DNA of 64,000 nucleotides from Tomocerus qinae (lineage: Eukaryota; Arthropoda; Collembola; Entomobryomorpha; Tomoceridae): contig CM034546.1 in assembly GCA_020055645.1 (NCBI GenBank), forward strand, positions 19,902,001-19,966,000, given 5' to 3'. The notes beneath the pieces are model-generated. The model saw nothing but the letters and a program-made list of their open reading frames with translations, made no database searches and was not told the origin of the DNA. Both the position numbers and the translations under genes were made by a program. How positions within the stretch are numbered: position 1 is the stretch's first letter; each line of letters starts with the position of its first letter. Below are positions 11,016-21,400 of the stretch, one piece after another.

Positions 11016-13214
11016 TTACTGAATAAAGATGTGGTAGTTGGGATGCCCCACCTTAAGACGATAGACTTGTCGTATTTCCGTTTGGGCTTGTCCTGCCAAA
11101 TAACTACACGTTTTTTTTAAAACTTGAACCTGTTTTTTTCTTACTAACCGATGTTTTTTGTTGTGAGAAAACTTTTTGGGTAACTTATGTCTTAAAAATA
11201 AATGTGTATTGGGTTTGATTTTATTTAGAATTAAGGATACTACTGCCTCAATGATAAATGCTGCACAGCCTAAACACGATCCAACAGCAAACAAAAGAAA
11301 TGGTGGGACAATGTGTCCTACATTGATTGCAGTGGGTTCAAAAGAATTGACATTTTTATAAGAATTAAATACTTGTTTTGCAATTTTTTTCGGGGGTGGT
11401 ATCCTCATGAATAAACTTCTTGTAACAGATTTAAATACGACATCTTCTTTATAGGCAGAGAGCCAATGTATGATACCGGATGCTTGCAACTGTTTCAGCA
11501 CAAGGCTTATTCTGAAGTCAAAGTGTCCTTTTTTCATAAGCAAAGCTCTTGGCATCGAAACAGTATCGGTTGAAATGACATAACTTTTTGCAGAGTGAAT
11601 CTGATCTATAATTCTTTGCATTAGTAATACATTTGCTCTTTGTTGTATAAATACCTTTTCATCGTACATTATATCGTTATAAGCATCCCACAAATCAGAT
11701 CTAACCTCAATTCCTTTGATCTTCTTCGATAATTTGTTATACATTTCAAATTTAGATTGTTTGCCATGGGTTGCCTCAACTTCATTGTGAAGGTTCATTA
11801 ATACGTCAGCCAAAAAGAGATACTCAGATTTGTTAGCGCCAATTGCAGTTGTTAATTCTATGTTGTCGTCTACCAAATCAGAAAATGTTTGACATACTCT
11901 TTTAGGAGAAGGATCTACAAGTATACCTGTGAGGATGCCTTTGTAGCTCTCAGAGATCAGAATGCAATACCATAACCAAGTTGTAAGAATGATTCGGAAC
12001 CATGATCTTGATCCAGATACGTCTTGCGAATCTTCTGTCGATTGACAAATTAAGGGTCGAAGTACACGCCACAGAAAATTCAGATGAGATTTTCTTCGTT
12101 TTGTAGTTTTGCTGTCCAGTTTTGATAGAAGCCACATTGAAAATGCGACGACTATAATTGCTGAAATAGTTAGTCCCAGAATTAAAAACCCGATAGGATC
12201 AACCAAATCATTCCAATTTCCACGGTTGAGTGTACTAGATAGAAAAGAAATCTCCATATTCAAACCAGGTTGAAATGTCGAATAATCTTTTAGTATCCTT
12301 GGATTCATTGTCAACAAGTTCTTCATTAACAATTCCGGTGAAAAAATGAAATCTGCCGCAACCATTTTGTTGCTTATTCGGAAAGTTGAATTCATGTCAA
12401 CAGCAATGTATTTAAACAAGAAGAAAGCCAACGGAAACTTAAAACTGTTGAATAGTTCCCTCGAGGGAGACTTTATGCTTTTCAGTCTATCAATATTTAA
12501 TACTATCGGATTGGCATATTTGTTATTTTCTATTGTAATCACGGCTTTGTTATAATTTATGTGGTTTGTTTTTACCGTAAATGTTACTTCTGAATTTCTA
12601 GCTAATGGTTTCCAATATGCGTTTCCGAATGGCACACAAAAAACACAAAGTGTGAATATTTTGTTGGGCAATACTAGGTATCCATGAAGAAAATTGGCTT
12701 GAAAACGTTCAAGATGAAATTCGTCTTTGTTTAAATTTGAATCATGCCCATAATGAATGATGAAAACAGTGCTTTCAATTTTTTGTTCCTTTACATAATC
12801 TAAAGCGTTGAACTGAATTAAATTGATTGTTAAGCTACTTGTTAATAACAATTTTTCATGATAACCAAACTTAAGGGTAAAAGGATCGTTACTAATAATT
12901 TCCCTGGATGAGGTATAAATGTAACCGCTATCGCTAGCAGTTCTGAAGTCGTTTTTGGAAATTAAATCTTCCGAGATTATTCGAATCGGGCAATTCCTTG
13001 TAGAAATTATAAACTTCAGTATTTCAGTTAATTCTTTTTCTGTCCTTACAGTTTGAGAATCTTGGCCATAGATAATTTCAATTATTTTTTTCGTTTTACA
13101 GGCAATCGACAACAGCCTTGAAAGGTTTAAAACATTCTCAGAGCTGCAATGAACTATTTGAACACACGCTACAAATAGTTCTACCTGAAAAACGAGAAGT
13201 GTTAGAAAATGCAT
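11016..13214 (-). CDS. Ionotropic receptor-like protein, intronless, 732 aa
   Basis: One uninterrupted ORF. It begins with a hydrophobic signal peptide (MHFLTLLVFQVELFVACV). A long extracellular half follows, then the iGluR/IR channel layout: M1 around residue 340 (GFLILGLTISAIIVVAFSM), a pore-like stretch near VLRPLICQS, M3 around 405 (WFRIILTTWLWYCILI then SYKGILTGIL) and M4 around 630-660 (PPFLLFAVGSCLGCAAFII). The second ligand-binding lobe lies between M3 and M4 and contains ASGIIHWL, typical of the IR S2 lobe. IRs are sensory ligand-gated cation channels of arthropods. It is much diverged from the other IR-like genes here. Lack of introns suggests a retroposed or lineage-expanded divergent IR. 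Ligand unknown. Confidence 0.85.
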   Translation of the reverse strand: MHFLTLLVFQVELFVACVQIVHCSSENVLNLSRLLSIACKTKKIIEIIYGQDSQTVRTEKELTEILKFIISTRNCPIRIISEDLISKNDFRTASDSGYIYTSSREIISNDPFTLKFGYHEKLLLTSSLTINLIQFNALDYVKEQKIESTVFIIHYGHDSNLNKDEFHLERFQANFLHGYLVLPNKIFTLCVFCVPFGNAYWKPLARNSEVTFTVKTNHINYNKAVITIENNKYANPIVLNIDRLKSIKSPSRELFNSFKFPLAFFLFKYIAVDMNSTFRISNKMVAADFIFSPELLMKNLLTMNPRILKDYSTFQPGLNMEISFLSSTLNRGNWNDLVDPIGFLILGLTISAIIVVAFSMWLLSKLDSKTTKRRKSHLNFLWRVLRPLICQSTEDSQDVSGSRSWFRIILTTWLWYCILISESYKGILTGILVDPSPKRVCQTFSDLVDDNIELTTAIGANKSEYLFLADVLMNLHNEVEATHGKQSKFEMYNKLSKKIKGIEVRSDLWDAYNDIMYDEKVFIQQRANVLLMQRIIDQIHSAKSYVISTDTVSMPRALLMKKGHFDFRISLVLKQLQASGIIHWLSAYKEDVVFKSVTRSLFMRIPPPKKIAKQVFNSYKNVNSFEPTAINVGHIVPPFLLFAVGSCLGCAAFIIEAVVSLILNKIKPNTHLFLRHKLPKKFSHNKKHRLVRKKQVQVLKKTCSYLAGQAQTEIRQVYRLKVGHPNYHIFIQ

Positions 13215-14065
13215 TTTAAATTCTCGCCACTATGCTATTTTTTATCTTATAGAAACTCAAAAATGAATTTTTGCTGTTTGTGAACTCAGATATGAGTATA
13301 TGAGATTTCCTTGGACAATGAAGCCAAAATGGATTCTATGAGAATTAAATGAATGAAATCTGAGAGAACTCTAAAAATTTAATTGCTTACTGTGAAACTT
13401 TCTGAAATAGAAATAATTGGTTAACGAATATAATGACCAATTCAATAAGTGGGACATTTTGGGAACCATTATTTTTGTTTTTTATACTTATTGCAGTGTT
13501 GTAAATGGATTAACGTGTTCAACTATTAATTAAATTACCTTTAAATTGTTAGCAAAGTTTTGAAAAAACTTTTATTATCTTCTGTGATTGTAAATTATAC
13601 TACATGGACATGCTGAACATTTTTTCATACTGTTTATTTTGCCAGTAATTTCCTTACACGAATCACTTACTTGGTGTATGCTTAAGATTTTATTTCTTAT
13701 TAGTATTAGTATACAAACATTCGGATTTAATTACAGTTGGACAATATTACGGAGATAACAAAATGCTTCAATAACTTTAACTTTGAGCAGGAATAAACAA
13801 AGTTTAACCTAATTTAAATTCAAAACATGAAATTAGGAATATTATATTAGGAATTCAAAACCATTTTTGTAGCTGTCTTCATCCCTATATACTTATTTGT
13901 AGTAGGTAATAACATACGTGTGCAAGATTACATCAAGCTTGCTTTAGATTACGCCTAAATTATTTATAATATGGCTTACCAAATAACTCGTAAGAAATTG
14001 TGGCAGTTTTAGTAAATATTGGATAAGATAAAATGCCATTGCTTAGTTCGTTATCGGGCAAGCAC
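13215..14065. repeat. Duplicated block, copy B, 3' flank of second IR copy
   Basis: Positions 13660-14050 align with 1-370, often identical over 20 or more bases. No gene is seen. The first 400 bases are the upstream region of the intronless IR. Confidence 0.7.
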
Positions 14066-14224
14066 GCAGGGCCGACGCCATAAAAAATTTCGGGAGGGGC
14101 ACCGAGAAAACATAGGCAAATTTTCGTGCATCGCGCGAAAATTTTAGCGATGTTTTGCGATTTTAGACAAAAATTTCTTTATTTTTCTCGATTTCGGGGG
14201 GAGTACGTACCCCGCTGCGGCCCT
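14066..14224. mobile_element. Short MITE with AGGGCCG ends and 5-bp target duplication
   Basis: The ends are inverted (AGGGCCGACGCC near the left, GCTGCGGCCCT at the right). The element is flanked by AGCAC at 14061-14065 and 14225-14229. Duplicated block A lacks it at the same place, which confirms an insertion after duplication. It is related to the element at 34499-34806. Confidence 0.8.
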
Positions 14225-14639
14225 AGCACGTATCCAGATGGTAGGGGGCGGGGGTGCCCAGGGCTCCCTAAGATTCCAGAAAGAAATATTATAAACGATA
14301 TAGGATAAATAAATATATACGATATGGATACAAAAAAGACCCACTGTCTACCCTGTATTTTAACTAAACACAACTGCTATCATAAATAGTTATTAAATTG
14401 CTGTAAATGTTCAGTAAACTTTTAATAGGTGTTCATTAATATTTGTATTTTAAGTAGTCTAAATGGCCATGATGTAAGGTAACTGAAAGTTAAATTTTTA
14501 ATTTATTTTATGAAAGCATAAAATAATTGTCTCTATTTCAATGAATTTCTTTTGGTTTTGTAGAGAATTTTCTGCTTTACTTTATAAAATAGAAAAATAA
14601 AATTTTCAGTCGCCACCTGAAGGATTAAAGTTGCTGTAG

Positions 14640-16106
14640 AGGCCACCTTTAATCTCATTATTTTAAAGCAGAATTGGAGCAGCCTAACTTTTAAATTTTT
14701 GAGATGTTCTATTTTAAATATAAAAAAAAGTATTGGCAACAATTTCGCATAGAGAACGAAATATTGTGGCAAAACACTTCCATGTGAAATGTGAGAAGGG
14801 AAGCAAGGAATAAATAAGAATACAAAATAAAAATCGTGACAATCTTCATACCCAAGTTGATGGCCACGGCCTGATCACCCTCTGCCTTCCATTGGAAATA
14901 CAAACGTTTAGATGTCTCGAATTGAATGTGGTCATCTTGCTCCTCCCAAATAGTTAAAAGTCCTTTCTCCCGTAAACGTTGGTAAAACGACTGGAAATTG
15001 TAACGGTAGCAATATTGAAATAGATAAGATAGCGGATTTGTCCAAGCAGTTTCTTCGGTTATTATGCAACGTCCAGTTGATGATAATAGTTTTGGGATAC
15101 TTGAGACGTAGTATTGTCTAATTTTTTTTTCGATGAGAGAAAATGCTTTAATTGAATAGTTGGTGAGCAATTTCCTTCTTAAGTTTACATTTAATGTAGT
15201 TTGATTTTCTTTTTGTAAGTCATAAATATAAATACTTGAATTCATCATGTTTGTTCGAGTGTCTTTGAACGTAAGCATTTTGTACTTGTTATTAATGAGT
15301 TCTTCGAAGCCCGAAAATTGTTTTCTTTCTAGAGGAGCAATGATTTCACTTGTTATCCAAGTTCCATAAAGAGTGAAGATTCCGAATCCCGTGGTTATCA
15401 CTACCAAGAATAGACTCCTCCTTCTGCTGAAGAGTGACAAGATGAAAAGCCAGCATGGAAGATCAAATGTATTCTGAATCAACACCGACAGAAGGACGGA
15501 GTGGAAATCAGAAGAGGCCTCACAGTAGAAGGGAGTCAGATCTTCATAGCGTTCAATAAATATTGTTTGCTGCCATGAGTAGTCAGCGTAATAAATATAA
15601 TTTGCTAACATTAAAATTGTTCCACAAACGTTTACATCTTTTGAAAATTCTTGACGTCTAGTATAAATGGCATTAAAATTTAATTTCTCGGCCATCCCTT
15701 CGACAGCTCTGAATGTAAAACGACAAGGTCTGTCACCTCCTTTCATCGCAGAATAAACTGAATTTTTACATTTTGGCGCTGGAGAAGAGTTAGAGGATGG
15801 CCAACGGATATCCAACCCTTTAATTTTGATGCCGTGCAAATGTCCATTTACAGAGTACCAAACTTTTTCCCAATTTTCATCATGGATATCTATATCTGCA
15901 ACAAAATATATTTTTTTGTATAGGTGTCCAGTATACACTGAAGTGTGAGTCACGTTATCGACCACCAATACATACAGCGGACCAGTCAGCTCCTTTTTCA
16001 AAAATAAATTGACATTTTCTGCTTTTTTAGAGACCAACTTCGTCTTTCTACGACCAATATTCTCGGACTAGATCCAAGTTTCCCAAAAAAAGTTAAGAGC
16101 GAATAT
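14640..16106 (-). pseudogene. Divergent ionotropic receptor, second copy; 5' truncated and frameshifted
   Basis: The main open frame is 16037-14709. It matches the 51-kb copy from the KKELTGPLYVLVVDN motif onwards, through an M3-like segment (LFLVVITTGFGIFTLYGTW) to the last membrane segment (FILYSYLFLASLLTF). The signal peptide and first 150 or so residues are missing. Upstream frame is lost within about 70 bases, and the retrotransposon junction is at 16106/16107. About 40 residues with the pore loop are deleted in frame after CWLFILSLF. The C-terminal tail (FKIEHLKNLKVRLLQ) continues in another frame past an A-run near 14725. A functional receptor is unlikely. Confidence 0.75.
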
Positions 16107-16518
16107 TGTAAAGGCTATGCCTCTATTTATGCCCAGTATGATAGTAACGACTACCTATATGGGTGATACAAGGTTCCACGATGATATCTTATGACTTATG
16201 CGTTTACCGAATTAGACTGAAATAAATAATAAACTCTGTATGCAATCAAGAATAAATACACATTGGATTAATTGAATGAGAATTGAATTTAGTAACACAT
16301 AGAAATTACGATTACAACTGAATAATGAATTACTTTACGGAATGAGAAAGGAAATGATATAATGAATACAAATACAAATGAGAGATGAAATCAGTCCTCG
16401 AGCTGGGGCGCAACTGGCGATAGAGAGTTGTGGCACACTGAAGTCCTTCGTAGTGGGTTGGGGGTCTGGGTGGTGTGAGGGAAATGAGTTGGGTGAATTG
16501 CAGGTAGCCCGTGTTACA
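16107..16518 (-). repeat. 3' LTR
   Basis: A 412-bp copy identical by eye to 24317-24728. On the element strand it runs from TGTAACACGG to CTTTACA. Its first bases supply the TAA stop of ORF3 (16516-16514). Confidence 0.95.
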
Positions 16519-18148
16519 TCCTCCCTCGCTGGTTGGTGTGTACGCTTCTGGTTGGTGTAGTTTGATTTGCAAAAGATTCCAGACTTTTCTTCAATGTTGC
16601 TACTGCTTTAGCTCTTATTCTCCTTTCTCGCCTTTTCCGGATTCTGTTTTCGCGTACCTTGGGAAACTGACTGGTATATGCTTTGATGGCTGCATAATTT
16701 TTGTCGTTAGTACAAAATCTTCTCTCGTGACCCGCTTGTTGGCATCTACTGCAAATTTTGTCGCAAAATGGTGTGTCCGCAAATTCATTCATGGGAATAT
16801 GAAGTTGTAGAATGTCATTGTCAATTTCTTCCATATCCTGTAATGCTTCCATCTCATAGTACTCGACAGTGTGTTCCTCCTTTGGTGGTCTGAAAATTTC
16901 TTGAGTCTTTGTAAGGAATGGTATGATATTTGGATCAATTTTATAATACCTTTGATTGCGTAACTGCAGCTGATTAGGTTTTTCCTTAGCCATTCTCATG
17001 AGAGTATTTATGCGCACTATGTCGACTTCGGATTCATCTAATAGTTTTGCAGTATCTCTTCTCCAATGAAATAGATCTATAAATATTTGCGTTTGTTCTG
17101 TGTCCAACTCCTTACACATGTCTGCGGTTTGTTGTGCTGACTTCAATTTCGGGTAGGTATAACACTTGATTGTATTGTTGATCGACTTGTCTAATGGAAT
17201 GAAGGTGTCCCATAGCGGTAGTATTTTACGATATTCTTCATTAAACTTCGGTAAGATTGCTCGCCATACCTCAATAAGTAGTTGAGTGTCATTTACAGCA
17301 TACTCGAGTTGTTGGTGATGTAGTGGTCTGTTTGTCCAATCCGATAATTGCGGAGTCTTGTCCAAGGTTGGGGTTTGTGGAAGTGCCCATTTAACTAAGT
17401 TGTCAAAGCTTACTAATTCTGTGCTGCCGGTGAAATGTTGATAGACAAATTGCAAGTCAATTACGCCCGTGATGAATATATCGTAGTCTCTTTGAAGGTG
17501 GAGTATGTCATTTGCTGATCCATGGTTGATCTTTACTATGTCTGGGTTCTCCAACACGGTTTTCATTTGTTGACGGATGAAGTTTGACATCCCGAACGCC
17601 AGTGTGTCGATTATGTACGTAGTTCCTGTTGTAGATATTTGCATGAGAGTGATCATCCCGAGAAACGAGTGTCTTCGATTTTCTTCGACATCAATTGCAA
17701 AGAGGTTAACCCTTTTCAGATGAAGGAGCATCGTCATAGTATCTGCAACATTCGCAATCCAGCTGGTTGTAATTTTCTCCTCTTCGACAAGCTGTAGAGA
17801 TTCGATAGTTGGCGCCCACATTTGGATTATTGTCTTGTTGGGATTCGTGTAATGGTGGTAGACCTGTTGGTGGTTGAGTTTCAGTCGTTGTTGTCTTGAC
17901 ATGGGACAGCCGCTAACGGAGCGATACTTCGAGATTCCAAATTTTTGATTTGCCTCTTGACATTTTGCCCTGTAGTCCTTTGATTTCGGTGCCTCCTGCT
18001 TTGAATTTGACAACACTAACTCATGTTGCCTAGTTCGTGCATTCGATGGCATTCGTGAGACCTTTCCTTTGCTGTCCAGTTTATTTTTGTGCTGGTCTCG
18101 GTTGACGTGATGACCCGTGGCCTTATGTCTGCTGCTGTTTTTGTACAT
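16514..18148 (-). CDS. ORF3: RRP6/EXOSC10-like DEDDy 3'-5' exonuclease with zinc knuckle, 544 aa
   Basis: Residues 1-110 are basic and low in structure. Residues 130-300 form an RNase D/RRP6-type exonuclease: Exo I FAIDVEEN (Asp153, Glu155), Exo II HGSANDI (Asp214), then DWTNRPL (270-276) and Exo III YAVNDTQLL (Tyr283, Asp287). All DEDDy catalytic positions are present. Residues 355-395 (LFHWRRDTAKLLDES) resemble the HRDC segment that follows the nuclease in RRP6. A CCHC knuckle is at Cys466-Cys469-His474-Cys479, and an Arg/Lys-rich tail lies at 499-521. RRP6 trims and degrades nuclear RNA. Here the gene lies inside an LTR element in the env position, and its stop is supplied by the LTR. No signal peptide or membrane segment supports an envelope. 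Capture of a host gene plus a gag-like knuckle is the likeliest origin; the role is unknown. Confidence 0.92.
   Translation of the reverse strand: MYKNSSRHKATGHHVNRDQHKNKLDSKGKVSRMPSNARTRQHELVLSNSKQEAPKSKDYRAKCQEANQKFGISKYRSVSGCPMSRQQRLKLNHQQVYHHYTNPNKTIIQMWAPTIESLQLVEEEKITTSWIANVADTMTMLLHLKRVNLFAIDVEENRRHSFLGMITLMQISTTGTTYIIDTLAFGMSNFIRQQMKTVLENPDIVKINHGSANDILHLQRDYDIFITGVIDLQFVYQHFTGSTELVSFDNLVKWALPQTPTLDKTPQLSDWTNRPLHHQQLEYAVNDTQLLIEVWRAILPKFNEEYRKILPLWDTFIPLDKSINNTIKCYTYPKLKSAQQTADMCKELDTEQTQIFIDLFHWRRDTAKLLDESEVDIVRINTLMRMAKEKPNQLQLRNQRYYKIDPNIIPFLTKTQEIFRPPKEEHTVEYYEMEALQDMEEIDNDILQLHIPMNEFADTPFCDKICSRCQQAGHERRFCTNDKNYAAIKAYTSQFPKVRENRIRKRRERRIRAKAVATLKKSLESFANQTTPTRSVHTNQRGRM
16519..16530 (-). 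promoter_or_regulatory. Polypurine tract
   Basis: On the element strand a purine run (GCGAGGGAGGA) directly abuts the 3' LTR, the expected primer site for plus-strand DNA synthesis. It also encodes the last codons of ORF3. Confidence 0.8.
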
Positions 18149-18175
18149 CTGGAATAGATAAAAGAATTAAGCATG
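18147..18175 (-). promoter_or_regulatory. Splice acceptor at the ORF3 start codon
   Basis: On the element strand the sequence ttcttttatctattccag directly precedes the ATG at 18148. A pyrimidine tract ending in AG exactly at the start codon suggests that ORF3 is translated from a spliced subgenomic RNA, as env is in errantivirus-type Gypsy elements. Confidence 0.75.
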
Positions 18176-18375
18176 GTCTCCGCATATTTATGATGGTCTC
18201 CGCCAAAAACTTATAATATTTTCTATTGACTTAGTAATTTTCAACTGTTTATATGATGGTCTCCGCATTCGTTTCATGGTCTCCGCAAAAACTTATAATA
18301 TTTTCTATTGACTTAGTAATTTTCAACTGTTTATATGATGGTCTCCGCATTTTTATGATGGTCTCCGCAAAAAGT
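18172..18375 (-). repeat. Array of ATGGTCTCCGC boxes between pol and ORF3
   Basis: Six copies of ATGGTCTCCGC (GCGGAGACCAT on the element strand) start near 18173, 18193, 18255, 18276, 18338 and 18357. They form three doublets within an 83-bp direct repeat (about 2.5 copies). The identical 11-mers look like a clustered protein-binding site. Confidence 0.85.
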
Positions 18376-18470
18376 TGTATTTTATTTTCCTAATCGCAAT
18401 GTGAATATTGTTAGCTTAATGAAATCTTAACTATGTTTTAACTGTTACCTTAACCTATAATAGTGAATAA

Positions 18471-21400
18471 TTATTTAAGAAACTTTGTATATTGACCCGG
18501 AATGTAAGTTTTTCGCCTTGGTCTGTCAATAGGTAAAGAACGCAATGCAAGTTTGCCTCTCGCTTTCTTACCTAATTTAGGACAATGTAATTGCGACTTG
18601 AAGACTATACTAGATCGCTCATTAATCGGACGTCTAATATACGGCTTCATATCGGATACATGTCTTTTACCCATATTTTTATTTGTTATACCTGAATATA
18701 ACTCGTAGGTTACCGGAGTAATCTGACGCTTAATTTTAAAAGGTCCTATCCACGTAGGTGCTAATTTAGAAGAAAAATTGGACTGTGCATCTGAAAGAAC
18801 ATGATTACGTATTAATACTTCTTGATCGACAATATAAGAGACTTGTCTATGATGTTTATCATAATTGTCCTTATAGGTTATTTGTGCTTCCGTAATATTA
18901 TTCTTAACATATTCTACTATATCCAACAATTTAGTAGGTAATTTTTCAATTTCCTCCCTCGCTTTAGCGAAGTCTATATCTTTAGATTCCATAAGCGACC
19001 TATCAAATGGTAATGCCAACTCTCGTCCTAGATTCAAAAGTGCTGGACTGACCTTTGTGCTTTCATGTATAACTGACCTTATAGCTAAACCAAAAGGTTG
19101 CAAATATTCATCCCATGATGATTGTTGCTCATCTATATGGCATTTAATCATCTGCTTTAAAGTTTTATTTACTCTTTCTGACTGATTAGGTTGAGGGTGA
19201 TATACACTAGTGAACCTATGATCTATTTGCCATTCTTTACATAATTCTTTCAACCTTTTTGAAATGAACTGTGAACCATTGTCTGAAATTAAGAGTTTTG
19301 GTGAACCAAAATGACAAAATATCCATTCTAACCAATATTTTACCTGATTTGCCGTAGCATTTCTCATAGGTATAATTTCTACCCATTTTGATAATTGATC
19401 CTGAACTACCAAAATGTACTTATTATTCCTACCTCCTTTACTCGTAGGTAAAGGGCCCATAAAATCAACATATAGTGTATGAAATACGTATGGAGCTACC
19501 TCACTGTAACCCATTAAACCTGCTTTCAACTGTGTATCAGACTTTACTCTTTGACACTTCTCGCAAGATTTAATATAACCTTTTACGTCTTTTTCCATAC
19601 CTTCCCAATATACTCTTAACCTTAACATCTGCAATGTCTTCTTTACACCTCTGTGTCCCGCTTCCGGTGCATCGTGGAACACAAACATGACATCTTCTTT
19701 CAAACTCTTCGGAATTACCGGTAGTAATTTGTTTACACATTTTCTTTTTACATCTTTGTTCTGATTTCCATATGTTTCTTCCTCAACCTTCAATTGAACT
19801 GACTCGGTATGCATCCCTTGCCCTTCAATTGGTTCCATTAAACTTATCTTCTTATACAGTGTGTCATTCTTGATACAATAGTCTGAGTACTTCGTGGCCA
19901 GCGAATTACCCATGATTGCGTCTCTAATTTTCTTGCAGTGATCATCTGATTTCTGCTCTTCTGTAATCTGAGATAGTTTAGGTCCTCTGAACATAAGACC
20001 GAAACAAGGAATAAACATCACATCTGGATCCTCCATGAAATCTGATTCTTTGCCTGTAGGTTCGACTGGAGCTCTTGACAAAGCATCTGCAATCTCATTG
20101 CTCGCGCCCGGTATGTGCTTAATCTTCTCTAAATACGGTTGTAGTCTTAATGCCCATCTTCCGAGTTTAGAATTATTTTCTTTGTTTTGATGTAGGTGCG
20201 CTAAAGCCTTGTTGTCTGTTAAGATATGAAAGTCTTCATCGTATATGTAGTCATAAAATTTCTCCGTCGCCCAAAGTATAGCTAGTAACTCTCTTTCGCA
20301 AGAGTCCAAATGCCTTTCTGAACGCTTCAATGACTTACTTGCATATTGAATGATCTTATGTTTGCCATCGATGATCTGTAAGAGTACTGCTCCCAGTCCA
20401 ATGTTCGATGCATCACACTTTATGATAATTGGGTAGTCATAATCGATAGAATTTAGTAAAGCGTCCTCACACATATAATTCTTCAGTTTTTCAAATGCTT
20501 TCTGCTGAGATGTACCCCAATACCAACTAGTAGATTTTCTTAATAAGGAATTAAGTGGTTCTGCAACATCTGAGTAATGTGGAATAAAGGATTGACAATA
20601 GCCGACTTTACCTAGAAATCTTCTCAGTTCCGATACGTTTTTAGGTGATGGAAATTCTTTGATAGCTCTTATCTTTTCCGGATCGATGCTGATACCGTCC
20701 TCCTTGATGATGTGCCCCAGAAAGGTGATAGAATGCTTCGCAAATTCGCTCTTCTCTCGGTTGATAGAAATGTTCGCATCTTCTAGTCTCTTCAGGACTG
20801 ACTCAACGTGTTTGACATGATCATCTAAATCTTGAGAGAAAATAATTATGTCATCAACAAAAACGAATACGAAATTACCAATCAACCCTTCCAGAACTTT
20901 ATTCATCAACTCCACGAAAGTCTTTGGTGCATTCTTCAATCCAAAAGGCATAACCAAAAATTCGTAGTGTTCACCATCTACGGTAAAAGCTGTTTTCTCT
21001 ATACTACGTTCGTCCATTGGAGTTTGCCAAAATCCTGATTCGCAGTCAATCTTCGAATACCACTTCGCTTTAGGTAGAACTTTCAGTATATGGTGGCTGT
21101 TATGCATCGGAGTGCGGTTACTTCTAGTAATTTTATTTAATTTCTTGTAGCTTACCGCCATACGCAATTTTCCATTCGATTTGGGTGCCATTACTACATT
21201 GGAATTGTACGGTGATTGTGAAGGTCTGATTAAATTTCTTCTTAGTAGTTCCTTTGTTTGTCTGCGTATTTCTTCTGCTATCTTTCTACCTGGATATCTG
21301 TAAGGTGTATATACTGGTGTGTCGGGTGCATCTATATAATGCTTCATTAAATTAGTACGTCCCAGAATTCGGTTACGTCCCGAAACCTTAGGATACTTAT

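Noticed and set aside
16514..18148. ORF3 as a retroviral-type envelope
   Set aside because: No signal peptide, no membrane anchor and no furin-type site; instead complete DEDDy exonuclease motifs.
20832..21038. Plus-strand ORF within pol
   Set aside because: Antisense shadow of the reverse transcriptase coding sequence.
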